Notes under the pieces: generated by a model
What the model was told of the DNA's origin: nothing
Database searches by the model: none
What the model saw: only the letters and a program-made list of their open reading frames with translations
In this document: in pieces, positions 25,195 to 36,700 of the stretch
Layout: each line of letters opens with the position of its first letter
Position numbering within the stretch: position 1 is the first letter of the stretch
Position numbers and translations under genes: made by a program
From: Pseudomonas antarctica
GTDB lineage: Bacteria > Pseudomonadota > Gammaproteobacteria > Pseudomonadales > Pseudomonadaceae
Direction of reading: 5' to 3'
DNA length: 64,000 nucleotides
Assembly (NCBI RefSeq): GCF_001647715.1
Contig: NZ_CP015600.1
Coordinates: 3,596,001-3,660,000 of the forward strand

Positions 25195-27636
25195 ATGCCA
25201 GCAAGACTCGGTCTCAGCCCTCTGAGCAAAGCGCTATCCATGCGCCGGGCCCTGAACATTAATCTTCTTCCGAGCGCCCTGGCCCTGGCGATATCGCTGC
25301 CGGTTGCAGGCTATGCGCAGGCGCATGAGATCGAGCTGGATATTCCTTCACAGTCGCTGGGGAGCGCGCTGCAGGAATTCGGTCGTCAGACCAACGTGCA
25401 GGTGCTGTACAGCCCGAGCGATGTGCAGGGCAAGAACAGTCGCGCGGTGAAGGGCAAAATGGAGCCGCAGCGGGCAATTGATACCTTGCTGGGTGGGACT
25501 GAGACCACTCACAGCCTCAGTGGCAACTCGCTGACCGTGACCGCTGCCGGTACAACCGAAGCGTTGGAACTGAGCCCGACCCAAGTGACCGGCAACGCGT
25601 TGGGCAACATTACCGAGGACTCCGGCTCCTACACGCCGGGCACCATTGCCACAGCCACACGGCTAACCCTGACGCCTCGGCAAACGCCGCAATCGATCAC
25701 TGTCATCACCCGTCAGCACATCCAGGACTTCGGCCTGAATAACGTTGATGACGTGATGCGCCACACCCCGGGCATCACCGTGTCGGCCTATGACACCGAC
25801 CGCACCAACTATTATTCCCGTGGTTTTTCGGTCAACAGCTTCCAGTACGACGGCATTCCGTCCACCGTGCGCAACGTCGGCTATTCGGCGGGTAACACCC
25901 TAAGCGACATGGCCATCTATGACCGCGTCGAAATACTCAAGGGCGCCACCGGCCTGCTTAACGGTGCGGGTTCCCTGGGCGCGACCATCAACCTGATCCG
26001 CAAGAAGCCAACCTCGGAGTTCAAGGGCCATGTCCAGCTGGGCGCAGGTTCCTGGGACAATTACCGCAGCGAAGTCGACGTCAGCGGCCCCTTGACCGAC
26101 AGCGGCAACGTCCGTGGTCGCGCAGTGGCGGCGTATCAAGACAAAAAGTCCTTCATGGACCACTACTCACGCAAGACCGAAACCTACTACGGCATTACCG
26201 AATTCGACCTGTCCCCCGACACCATGCTGACGGTGGGCTTCGACTATCAGGACAACATTCCACAAGGCTCCAGCTGGTCCGGTGCCTTCCCGTTGGTGAA
26301 ATACGACGGCAGCATCAACAAGATGCCGCGCTCCTATAACAATGGCACCACCTGGAGTTCCTGGGAGCAAAATACCCGTACCGCCTTTGCCATGCTGCAA
26401 CATGACATGGGCGACGGCTGGGTCACCAAGTTCCAACTCGACCATAAGATCAACGGCTACCACGCCGACCTGGGCTCGATCCAGTTCGTTGAGCCTCAGT
26501 CCGATGGCACCGCGTCGATCAACGGGCAGAAGTACACCGGCGAAACCAAAAGCACCTCGGCCGATCTGTACGCCACCGGGCCTTTCAGCCTGTTCGGCCG
26601 CGACCATGAACTGGTGGTGGGCGGCTCGATCGGTACCTCGCGCTGGCAGGGCAAGGGTTATTGGTCGCCGGAATGGCCAGGCGGCAACAAAGTGGACTTC
26701 TACAACTGGAATGGCAAGATCGACAGGCCAATCTACGGCCCGGTCCAGCAGTACATCGACGACACCATTCGCCAGAACGGCTACTACATGACCACACGTT
26801 TGAACGTGATGGATGACCTTAACGTGATCCTCGGCGGACGCGTCGCCAACTACCACGTCACCGGTAATAACCCGTCCTACAAAGAAACCGGCCGGTTCAT
26901 CCCATATGCCGGCGTCATCTACGACCTGAACGACAACTTCTCGCTGTACACCAGCTACACCGATATTTTCCAACCCCAGGAAAGCACCTATAAGGACCGC
27001 GACCAAAAACTGCTGGAACCGGACGAGGGGCAAAACTACGAGTTCGGCCTCAAGGGCGAGTTCCTGGAAGGCCGCCTGAACACCAGCATTGCCTACTTCG
27101 AAGTGCATGAGACCAACCGCGCTATTTCGGACGATGCCTACAACAACCAGACCCCAACGCCGAACAACTACGCGTTTAAGGGCTCCAAGGCCGTCACCAA
27201 AGGCTACGAAGCGGAGATCTCCGGTGAGCTGGCCCCGGGCTGGCAAGTCCAGGGTGGCTACACCCACAAGATCGTACGCGACGAAGACGGCAAGAAAATC
27301 TCCACCTTCGAGCCGGAGCATCAGGTCAACCTGAACACCACCTACAAGCTCAAGGGCGACCTGGACAAGTTCACCGTCGGCGGCGGCGTGCGGTGGCAGA
27401 GCAAGGGCTGGTACGAAATCTATAACTCGCCGCTCGAAAAAAACCAGGACATTACCCAGTCGTCCTACACAGTGGTGGACCTGATGACCCGCTACCAGTT
27501 GACCAAGAACCTCTCGGCCACCATCAACCTCAACAACATCTTCGACACGACCTACTACACCAACGTGGGCTTCTATAACTCGGCGGCCTACGGCGAGCCG
27601 CGCAACGTGATGGTCAGCACCCGCTGGAACTTCTGA
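25195..27636 (+). CDS. fpvA: FpvA, ferripyoverdine TonB-dependent receptor with signalling domain
   Basis: An 813-residue outer-membrane receptor. A long signal peptide ends about residue 43 (LALAISLPVAGYAQA). The STN signalling domain follows (about 45-125: EIELDIPSQSLGSALQEFGRQTNVQVLYSPSDV, GTETTHSLSGNSLTV). A plug (RQTPQSITVITRQHIQDFGLNNVDD, AIYDRVEILKGATGLLNGAG) and a barrel ending VMVSTRWNF with the usual terminal Phe complete it. The STN domain contacts an FpvR-type anti-sigma factor to signal uptake (established for FpvA); FpvR, FpvI and PvdS are not in the window. Adjacent to pvdE and the NRPS genes, so it is the cognate receptor. A strong terminator follows. Confidence 0.95.
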   Translation: MPARLGLSPLSKALSMRRALNINLLPSALALAISLPVAGYAQAHEIELDIPSQSLGSALQEFGRQTNVQVLYSPSDVQGKNSRAVKGKMEPQRAIDTLLGGTETTHSLSGNSLTVTAAGTTEALELSPTQVTGNALGNITEDSGSYTPGTIATATRLTLTPRQTPQSITVITRQHIQDFGLNNVDDVMRHTPGITVSAYDTDRTNYYSRGFSVNSFQYDGIPSTVRNVGYSAGNTLSDMAIYDRVEILKGATGLLNGAGSLGATINLIRKKPTSEFKGHVQLGAGSWDNYRSEVDVSGPLTDSGNVRGRAVAAYQDKKSFMDHYSRKTETYYGITEFDLSPDTMLTVGFDYQDNIPQGSSWSGAFPLVKYDGSINKMPRSYNNGTTWSSWEQNTRTAFAMLQHDMGDGWVTKFQLDHKINGYHADLGSIQFVEPQSDGTASINGQKYTGETKSTSADLYATGPFSLFGRDHELVVGGSIGTSRWQGKGYWSPEWPGGNKVDFYNWNGKIDRPIYGPVQQYIDDTIRQNGYYMTTRLNVMDDLNVILGGRVANYHVTGNNPSYKETGRFIPYAGVIYDLNDNFSLYTSYTDIFQPQESTYKDRDQKLLEPDEGQNYEFGLKGEFLEGRLNTSIAYFEVHETNRAISDDAYNNQTPTPNNYAFKGSKAVTKGYEAEISGELAPGWQVQGGYTHKIVRDEDGKKISTFEPEHQVNLNTTYKLKGDLDKFTVGGGVRWQSKGWYEIYNSPLEKNQDITQSSYTVVDLMTRYQLTKNLSATINLNNIFDTTYYTNVGFYNSAAYGEPRNVMVSTRWNF

Positions 27637-27671
27637 CCGGATGCCTTGATCGCCCAGGCGATCAACTCAAC

Positions 27672-27707
27672 GCCCGATGAAAGCCCTGCTTTCATCGGGC
27701 ATTTTTT
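27672..27707 (+). terminator. Intrinsic terminator of fpvA
   Basis: GCCCGATGAAAGC (27672-27684) pairs perfectly with GCTTTCATCGGGC (27688-27700) around a CCT loop, followed by A and six T residues. A 13-bp stem with a T tail on the plus strand. Confidence 0.95.
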
Positions 27708-27734
27708 ATGCCTGCCCCACCTGAAACAAAGCCC

Positions 27735-27763
27735 AAAAAAACCCGGATCAATGATCCGGGTTT
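27735..27763 (-). terminator. Intrinsic terminator of the NRPS operon
   Basis: AAACCCGGATCA (27739-27750) and TGATCCGGGTTT (27752-27763) are perfect complements. On the minus strand the stem is followed by a U run (the A run at 27735-27741 on the plus strand). It lies 18 bases past the stop of the thioesterase-ending NRPS and converges with the fpvA terminator. Confidence 0.93.
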
Positions 27764-27780
27764 ATTCGTACAACAGCCCC

Positions 27781-30700
27781 TTACTCCATGGCAGCCACCA
27801 GGCTATTGATGAACGCGGCGCTGTCGATGATCCCGTCATGATCAGTCTCGATCATCACCGAACGCTCGATGCGCGCCTGGCCAATCACACCGGCCATGTG
27901 CTGTTCGATCAGGTCCTTGAAGTGCCCCGCGCGGCTCAAAGAAGCCCACCAGCAACTGACCGGAGCCTGGATCGGCTTGAAGTCAGCCGCGGTCATGCGC
28001 TCGCTGAGTGCGCGGTCAACCTCCCAGGAAATCTGCGCTTCATTGCCACGTAGCAACTCGTCCTTAATGCCGGTGAAGGCCTCGCCCAGGGTCTGTTCGG
28101 CCCAGGCTACAAACGCCTGCCATTGCCCGGCTTCATCCGCAGCCTGACGCCGGCACTGTTGCCAAGCCCCTTCAATCTGCTCGGCAAACGCCGGGAACAT
28201 CACCCCAAGCAACGCCGCACGGCGCTCATTGGCTGATACTTCACGATCATCCTCGATCACCACCGCGTCCCAATAAGGCTTGAGCCACTGCGGTGGCGCC
28301 GAATCAATCCAGCCGACAAATTCGACCTCACGCCCGGCTTGCTCCAGTGCGTAGGCGACTTCCATCGCCAGGTTGCCGCCCAGTGACCAGCCGGCCAGGC
28401 GATAGGCACCCTGTGGCTGAGCCTTCAACAATTGCGCGGTGTAATCGTCAACCATCGCCTGCCATTCAGGCACCGGTGCGCCCTCTTCCACCAGCGCACG
28501 GCAGATCACGCCGAACACCGGGCGCTGCTCCCTGAGTGCCAGGGCAATGGCGGTGTAGCAATGCACCGAGCCGAAACTTGGGTGGAACATGAACAGCGGC
28601 GTGCCTTGGGTCTGGCTGTTGAGCTTGACGATCAACTCGCTGCGTACCTCGCCCTGCACGCAATTGACCTGCCCACGCACGGTGGGGTTGAGCATCAACT
28701 GGCTGACGGACAGATTGACCCCGCTGACCTGCCTGATGCGCTCCTTGAGCAGCAGCACACGCAATGAATGGCCACCCAACTCAAAGAAGTTGTCGTTCAG
28801 CCCGACGCGCTCAACACCGAGCACTTCGCTCCAAATCGCCGCGACCTGCTGCTCAATGTCGCTTTGCGGCGCCTGATAGTCCTGTGCAGCGTTTGCTTCA
28901 GGCTTGGGTAGCGCTTTGCGATCCAGCTTGCCATTGGGGCTCAACGGCATCTGTGCCAGCACCACCCACTGCGCGGGCACCATGTAATCCGGCAGTTGCG
29001 CAGCAAGGTGAGCACCCACCAAGGCTTTCCAGTCCGCACACGGTTCCTGCAACACCAGGTAACCCACCAGGTGCGTGCCGCCTACTGCCAGCACGGCAGC
29101 TTCACGCACGCAGGCATGCTCCAGCAGGCGCGCCTCGATTTCACCCAACTCGATCCGCAGCCCGCGCAGCTTGACCTGATGGTCGATGCGCCCGGCGTAC
29201 TCGATCACACCATCGTCGCGATAGCGCGCCAGGTCGCCGGTACGGTACAGGCGCGCACCACTGCCGAACGGGTCAGTCACAAAACGTTCAGCGGTCAGCG
29301 CCGGCCGACGGTGATAACCCCGCGCCAGCCCGATGCCGCCCAGGTACAGCTCACCCAACACGCCCACCGGCGCCGGCGCCAGGTTGCCGTCGAGCACATA
29401 GCAACCCAGGTTGGCGATGGGCCGACCAATCGGCACCGCATCATGCCCTTCATCGACACAGGTCCAGTGGGTCACATCAATGGCGGCTTCCGTCGGCCCA
29501 TACAAGTTGTACAACTGGGCACCGGGCAGCTTGGCAAACACCTGCTGCTGGGCATCCACGGGCAATGCTTCACCGCTGCAGACAATGCGTTGCAGGCTAT
29601 GGCAGGCACTTGCCGCCGAGTCCTGCAAGAACGCTTGCAACATGGACGGCACGAAGTGCAGCGTGGTGACCTGCTCGGCGTTGATCAGGCTGACCAACCT
29701 GGCCGGATCGCGATGCTCCCCGGGCGCAGCCACCACCAGGCGCGCGCCGGCCATCAGTGGCCAGAAGAACTCCCACACCGACACGTCAAAGCTGAACGGG
29801 GTTTTCTGCAACACGCTATCGCTGGCTTCCAGGCCATACGCCTGCTGCATCCAGCAGAGCCGATTGGTGAGCGCCGAATGCCGATTACCGGCGCCCTTGG
29901 GCTGCCCGGTAGAGCCCGAGGTGTAGATCACATACGCCAGGTTTTCGCCATCGACGGCGATGTCAGGATTGTGCGCGCTATAACCCTCAAGCCACGCCTC
30001 GCCCGTCTCCAGCACCAGGTGCTGAACGCCCGTCGGGATCGGCAGTTGTTCCAGCAGATGAGCCTGGGTCAGCAGCCACGTTACGCCACTGTCCTGCAAC
30101 ATGTAGGCGAGTCGATCTCGCGGGTATTCCGGGTCCAGCGGCACGTAGGCGCCACCGGCCTTGAGCACGGCCAACAGACCGACGACCATCTCGATGGAGC
30201 GCTCCACCGCCAGGCCCACCAGCACGTCCGGCCCCACGCCGGCCGCGATCAAGCGATGCGCCAGGCGGTTCGCCCGACGGTTCAGCTCGGCGTAACTCAG
30301 GTGCTGCCCGGCAAACGCCAGGGCCGTAGCGTCTGGCGTACGAACCACCTGCGCCTCGATCAATTGATGCACGCTCTGGTGCAGCGGGTAGCTTTGCGCC
30401 GTGGCGTTCCAGGCCTGCAGCGTCTGGCGCTCGGCCAATGCCACCGAAGGCAGCGCGGCCAGGCACTGGTCGGCATCCATAATCAAGGCACTCAACAGCT
30501 GCTGGAAGTGCTCGGCCAGGCGCTGGATATGCGCGGCACTGAAGGCCTGCCGGTCGTAGTTGAATTCAAGCCCCAGGCTTTCGCCCATGCCCAGGAGCAC
30601 GGTCAACGGGTAGTGCGTCTGCTCCAGGCTGTGCACGGTGCCAAAGCGTAAACCCGACGGCGCGCCCTGCTCCAACGCCTCGGACACCGGGTAATTCTCG

Positions 30701-33700
30701 AACACCAGGATGCTGTCGAACAGCGCCTCCCCGCCCAGACCGGCCCAGCGCTGGATCTCGAACAGCGGCGTGTGTTCTTGCTCGCGCAAGCGCACATTCT
30801 GCGACTGGACATGTTGCAGCCATTGGCTGACCGACATCTGCGCCTCAGGCGTGGCCACCACGGGCAGCGTATTGATAAACAAACCGACTTGCTGCTCGAT
30901 ACCGCGCAGCTCGGCTGGGCGCCCCGCCACCGTGGCGCCGAACGCGACGGTGGCCTGCCCGGTGTGATGGTGCAGCAGCAATAGCCACGCGGCTTGCACC
31001 AGCGTATTGAGGGTGACCTTGTTGCTCTGGGCGAACACTTTGAGGCGCTCGGTATGCGCGGCATCAAAGCTCAGGCGATGTTCACCGTTGGCCGCCGGGG
31101 CCGTCTGCACCTCGCTGGACTGGCCGCATGCCAGGCGCGTAGGCGCCTGCAGGTTGACCAACTGGTCTTTCCAGAAGGCTTCGCTGACGGCTTTGTTCTG
31201 CGCCTGCAACCAGGCGATGTAATCGCGATAGCGCCCCGTCGGCGCAGCCAGCGGCTCGCCGGCGTAGTGTTGCAACACCTCGCCAAACAACTGCGAACCG
31301 CTCCATCCGTCCATCAGGATGTGGTGGTTGGTATAGATCAGGTGATAACTCGACACGCCAGTGCGTATGACCGACAGGCTCAGCAGCGGCGCCTGTTCCA
31401 GCACGAAACCCTGGGCCCGCGCCGATTCGGCCAGGCTATCGAGGGCCGCAGGGCAATCCGTGCGGTCCGTCCAATCGAGCGCTTCAAGCGGTATGCGCCG
31501 CTGCTTGTAGACCACCTGCAACGGTTGCTCGACATCGGTTTGCCAGAGGAAACCACTGCGCAGAATTTCATGCCGGTCGACAGCTGCCTGCCAGGCCTGG
31601 CGGAAACGCGGGACATCCAGCCCGTCCACATCGATGCGCATCTGGTTGATGTAGTCGCCCGAACCTTCGCCATACAACGACTGGAACAACATGCCTTGCT
31701 GCATCGGCGACAACGGATACAGGTCTTCCACCTCAGAGAAGTTCAGTGGCAGCGCATCCAGCTGGCCTTGAGACAAGCGCGCCAGGGGAAAGTCCGACGG
31801 CGTGACGCCTTGATTTGCCGGAGCACAGCAATGCTCGATCAAGGCCTTGAGTTCCAACGCGTACTCGTCCGCCAACTGCTGCAGGGTCGCTTGCGCGAAC
31901 ATCTCTTGGCTGAAACTCCAGTTCAACTTCAATTCGCCTGCGTAGACCTGGCCATTGATTTCCAGCCAGTTGCCCAGCGGCGCGTCAAGGCTTTGCTCGG
32001 CACCACTGGCGTCACCGGAAGGCGCGAACAAACCTTCCTGTTCGCCGCCCTCGAAACTGCCGTCGAACTGCCCCAGGTAGTTGAACGTGATACGTGGGCG
32101 CGGCAATGCACTTAATGCCTGTTGCGCCTCGGCATTACCCAGGTAACGCAAGGCACCAAAGCCCAGGCCTTTGTCCGGTACAGCGCGCAATTGCTCCTTG
32201 ATATGTTTAAGGGAACCCGCCAGGGAATCGGTCGGCGTCAGTTGCAAGGGATAGAGGCTGGTAAACCAACCCACAGTGCGGGTCAGGTCGATCTCATCGA
32301 ACAAGTCCTCGCGGCCGTGGCCTTCCAGCCGGATCAACATCGACGTGTCACCGGTCCAGCCCACAATGACGCGCGCAAGGGCCGTCAACAGCAGGTCGTT
32401 GATCTGGGTACGGTAGGCACTGGGAGCGTCCTGCAACAAACGTCGGGTAAACCCTGGGTCCAACTGGGTCGTCACACTCAATGCATGACGGTTGCTCAGG
32501 CTGGCCTGCGGGTCGGCGCCCGGCAAACCGGCGTGGCTGCCGTGTAGCTGGGTCTGCCACCACGTCAACGCCTGCGCCAGCGCCGGGCTGCCGGCGTAAG
32601 CCTGCAGCCGCGCGGCCCATGCGCGCGTGGAGCTGGTCTTGGCTGGCAGCACCACCGCGGCGCCTTGGGCAATTTGGCGGTAGGCCGTTTGCAGGTCCTC
32701 GAGGAGGATGCGCCAGGACACACCGTCCACCACCAAGTGATGGATCACCAGCAACAAACGCTGTGAGCCATCGGCCATGCCCACCAACACCGCGCGCAGC
32801 AAAGGGCCTTGACTCAGGTCGAGGCTGCGCTGGGCTTCCTCGCCCAAGGTTTCAAGTTCTTCGAGGGTCGTGAGGGTGGTCTGCCACAGCACCTGTTCGG
32901 CCTGATGCTGTTCCGCACTTCGATACGCCGCACTCCAGCCATTTACACCTTGAGCAAACGTGGTGCGCAGGGCGTCGTGATGCACAATCAGCGCCTGTAG
33001 AGCGGCCACCAGCACAGGCACCTCCAGCCGCTGGTGCGGTTGCAGCACCACGGACTGGTTCCAGTGCTCACGCGCCGGGATGTCATCGGCAAAAAACGCA
33101 TGCTGAATGGGCAGCAGCAACAGCTCGCCGGTCAGCGCCGACTGATCCAGCAGCACCGCGCCCTCGCCTTCGCGGGCGACGGCTGCCAGGCTCTGGACCG
33201 TCTGGTGTTGGAACAGGTCCTTGGGCGTGAACCGCACACCCACTTGGCGCGCACGGCTGACGACCTGGATCGAAATGATCGAGTCGCCGCCCAGTTCGAA
33301 GAAGTTGTCATGCAGCCCCACGCGCGGCAGGCGCAGCACGTCGGACCAGATCGCGGCGATCTTCTGCTCCAACTCACTCTGTGGCGCCACGTACACCTGC
33401 TGCATCAGGCTCACGTCCGGCAGCGGCAGGCCTTTGCGATCCAGCTTGCCATTGGGCGTGAGTGGCATGCGCGCCAGGAACATCAGGTGCGTGGGCACCA
33501 TGTAGTCGGGCAGGCGGGTTTTCAAGGCGCGGCGCAGCGCTTCACGGCCGTTCGATTGCGCCACGGCATCGTCGATCAACGCCGGGTCCAACGGCACGAC
33601 GTAGGCGACCAACTGCTTGCCGGTCGGCCCTTCCTGGGCCACCACCACGGTTTCACCGACGCTGTCCTGCTCGCGCAGACGGGCCTCGATTTCACCCAGC

Positions 33701-36700
33701 TCGATGCGAAAACCGCGGATCTTCACTTGGTGGTCGACACGGCCCAGGTAGTCCACCACGCCGTCCGGGCGGCCACGGGTCAAGTCGCCGCTGCGGTACA
33801 CACGGCTGCCGGGTTTGCCGAACGGGTCCGGCACAAAACGCTCGGCGGTCAGCGCCGGACGCTCCAGATAACCCCGGGCCACGCCCTCGCCGCCCAGGTA
33901 CAACTCACCGGCCACGCCGATCGGTTGCAGGTTCAACTGCGCGTCCAACACGTAGCCGCTGCGGTTGCCCAACAACGTACCAATCGGTGCGTAGACAGCG
34001 CCGCAAGGGTCGCCCTTGCGGGCCTTCCATAGCAGCGGCGTGACCACGGTTTCGGTGGGGCCGTAACCGTTGAACAGGTAGGTAGGCTTGAGCGCACGCC
34101 AGGCCAGGTCGTAGCTCGCCTGCGCCACCGCATCACCACCAAAACAATACACGCGCACCGCCGGCGGGTTGCCGTCGCGTTCGGCATGCTCGGCCAGTTG
34201 TTGCAGGTACACCGGCGGGAACACCGCCATCGTCACGTTATGGCGGTGCATTTGTGCGTAGGTGTATTCCGGCAGCCACAGGCTGTCGTCGCGGATCAGC
34301 ACACTGGCGCCGTTGATCAGCGGGTGCATCCAACCTTCGTGGGAGCCGTCAAAGGCGAAGGACATGAAGTGCAGTTCGCAATCCGCCGGGCCGGTTTCAT
34401 AGCGTTCGCCGGTGGCGATGATATGCGCCACGAGCGGTCCGTGCGACACCGCCACGCCCTTGGGCAGGCCGGTGGAGCCGGAGGTGTAGATCACGTAGGC
34501 GAGGTTGTCGCCGTCGAGTGCGACCCGTGGATCGGTGTCGTCAACCTCGGCCCAGGCCGCGGCCTGATCAACCGCAAGCACTTCCAGGCCTTGCGGAATC
34601 GGCAGCCGCTGCTGCACCGCCGAGTGTGTCAGCAGTAGCTTGGCGCGGGTGTCCTGCATCATGTACAGCAGGCGATCACGCGGGTATTCCACGTCCAGCG
34701 GCACATACACGCCACCCGATTTCATCACGGCCAGGAACGCCACCATGCTCTCGGCACTGCGCGGCATGGCGATGGCCACGCGCACTTCCGGGCCCACACC
34801 ACGGGCGATCAGCGCATGCGCCAGGCGATTGGCCTGGCGATCGAGTTCACCGTACGTCAGCGTTTGCGCATCGAATTTTACCGCCACTGCATTCGGGTTT
34901 TCCCGAGCACGGTCGGCGACCATTTCGTGAACCAGGCGCTTGGCCGAGAAGCCCGAGTCGGTGCAATTCCATAGCTGTAGAATCTGTTGCTGCTCAGCAG
35001 TGTCCAGCAGCGGCAATTGGCTGAGGGTTTGCTGCGGGTTGGCAACCATGCCCTGCAACAGGTTCTGCCAATGGCGGGCCATACGGTGCACGGTGTCGGC
35101 TTCAAACAGGTCCTGGGCATAACCCAAGGTGGCCCAGATGCCTTCGGCGGATTCCTGGATATCCAGGTCCAGGTCGAAATGCGCCGTCTTGCTCTCCCAG
35201 TCCAGCCCTTCGACCCGCAGTTGCGGCAATTGATGCTGGACCTGGGCCTGGCCCACATCGGTCTGGTGGTTGAACATCACTTGGAACAGCGGGTTGTGAC
35301 TCAGGCTGCGTTCCGGTTGCAGGGCTTCCACCAATTGCTCGAACGGCAGGTCCTGATGCGCCTGGGCATCCAGCGCGCGCTGACGCGTGTGCTGCAACAA
35401 CTGCTCAACGCTCATCTGGCCATGCAGGTCGGCCTTGAGCACCTGGGTGTTAACGAAAAAGCCGATCAGGCGCTCGGTCTCACTGCGATTGCGGTTGGCA
35501 ATCGGCACGCCGACGCGGATCTCTTCCTGGCCGCTGTAGCGGTGCAGCAAGGTCTGGAATGACGCCAGCAGCAGCATGAACAGCGTCACGCCCTGTTGCT
35601 GGGCCAGTGCCTTGAGGTCGTGGGCCAGTGTCGGGGCCAGTTCGATCGGTAAGCGTGCGCCACGGTGGCTCTGCACGGCCGGGCGTGGATGGTCGAATGG
35701 CAATTCCAGCACGCTCTGCTCACCGCCCAGCACCTCGCGCCAGTACGCCAGTTGACGGGCTTTCTCGCCCGCGTCCATCCAGTTGCGTTGCCACACGGCG
35801 TAGTCGGCGTACTGGATCGGCAGTTGCGGCAATTGCACGCCCTGCCCCTGGCTGTAAGCGGCGTAAAGCTGCACCAGTTCCTCCACCACCAACTGCATCG
35901 ACCAACCATCGGACACGATGTGATGCTGAACCAGCACCAGCACATGTTCGTCAGCCGCCAGACGCAGCAGCGTCACGCGCAGCAACGGCCCTTGTTGCAG
36001 GTCAAACGGCCGGGCGATTTCAGCTTCGACGCGCGCCTTGAGTTGGGCCTCCTCGACATCGGCACGCACCATCGGCAACGACGCCACCGGGTCAATCACC
36101 TGCACGGCGCCATCGTGCGTCTGGCGCAAATGGGTACGCAGGCTTTCGTGACGGGCCAGCAACGTATCGAAACTGCGCTGCAACGCCGCCGTGTCCAACC
36201 GCCCTTTCAAGCGCAGGGCGCTAGGTATGTGATACGCGGCGCTTTGCGGCTCCAGTTGCCACAGGAACCATTGGCGCTCCTGGGCATAGGACAACGGCAA
36301 CGGCTGGTCACGCCCCACCGGCAGCAACGCGGGAGCCTTGGGCGCGGTCGGGGAATGGGCTTCAATGGCCGCGACAAATCCATCCAGGCGCGGCTGCTCA
36401 AACAGCATCTTGAGTGGCACTTCGAGGTTCAGCGCCTGGCGCATGCGCGAGACCACCTGCATGGCGAGCAGGGAATGCCCACCCAGCTCGAAAAAGTGCT
36501 GAGTCAGGCCCACACGCTCAGTGCCGAGGATATCGGCCCAGATCGCGGCAACCCGTTGCTGCAAGGCCGTTACAGGCGCTTGCCAGTCGGCTTGGACCGA
36601 AGCCGCATCGGGCTTGGGCAGGGCCTGGCGGTCCAGCTTTCCATTGGGGTTCAACGGCATGCGTGCGAGGAAGATCAGGTGCGCCGGCACCATGTAATCC

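Noticed and set aside
28996..30651. Long plus-strand frames opposite the NRPS genes (also 39823-41547, 46093-47823, 51394-52926)
   Set aside because: They repeat wherever adenylation domains occur, so they are shadows of the repeated modules, not genes.
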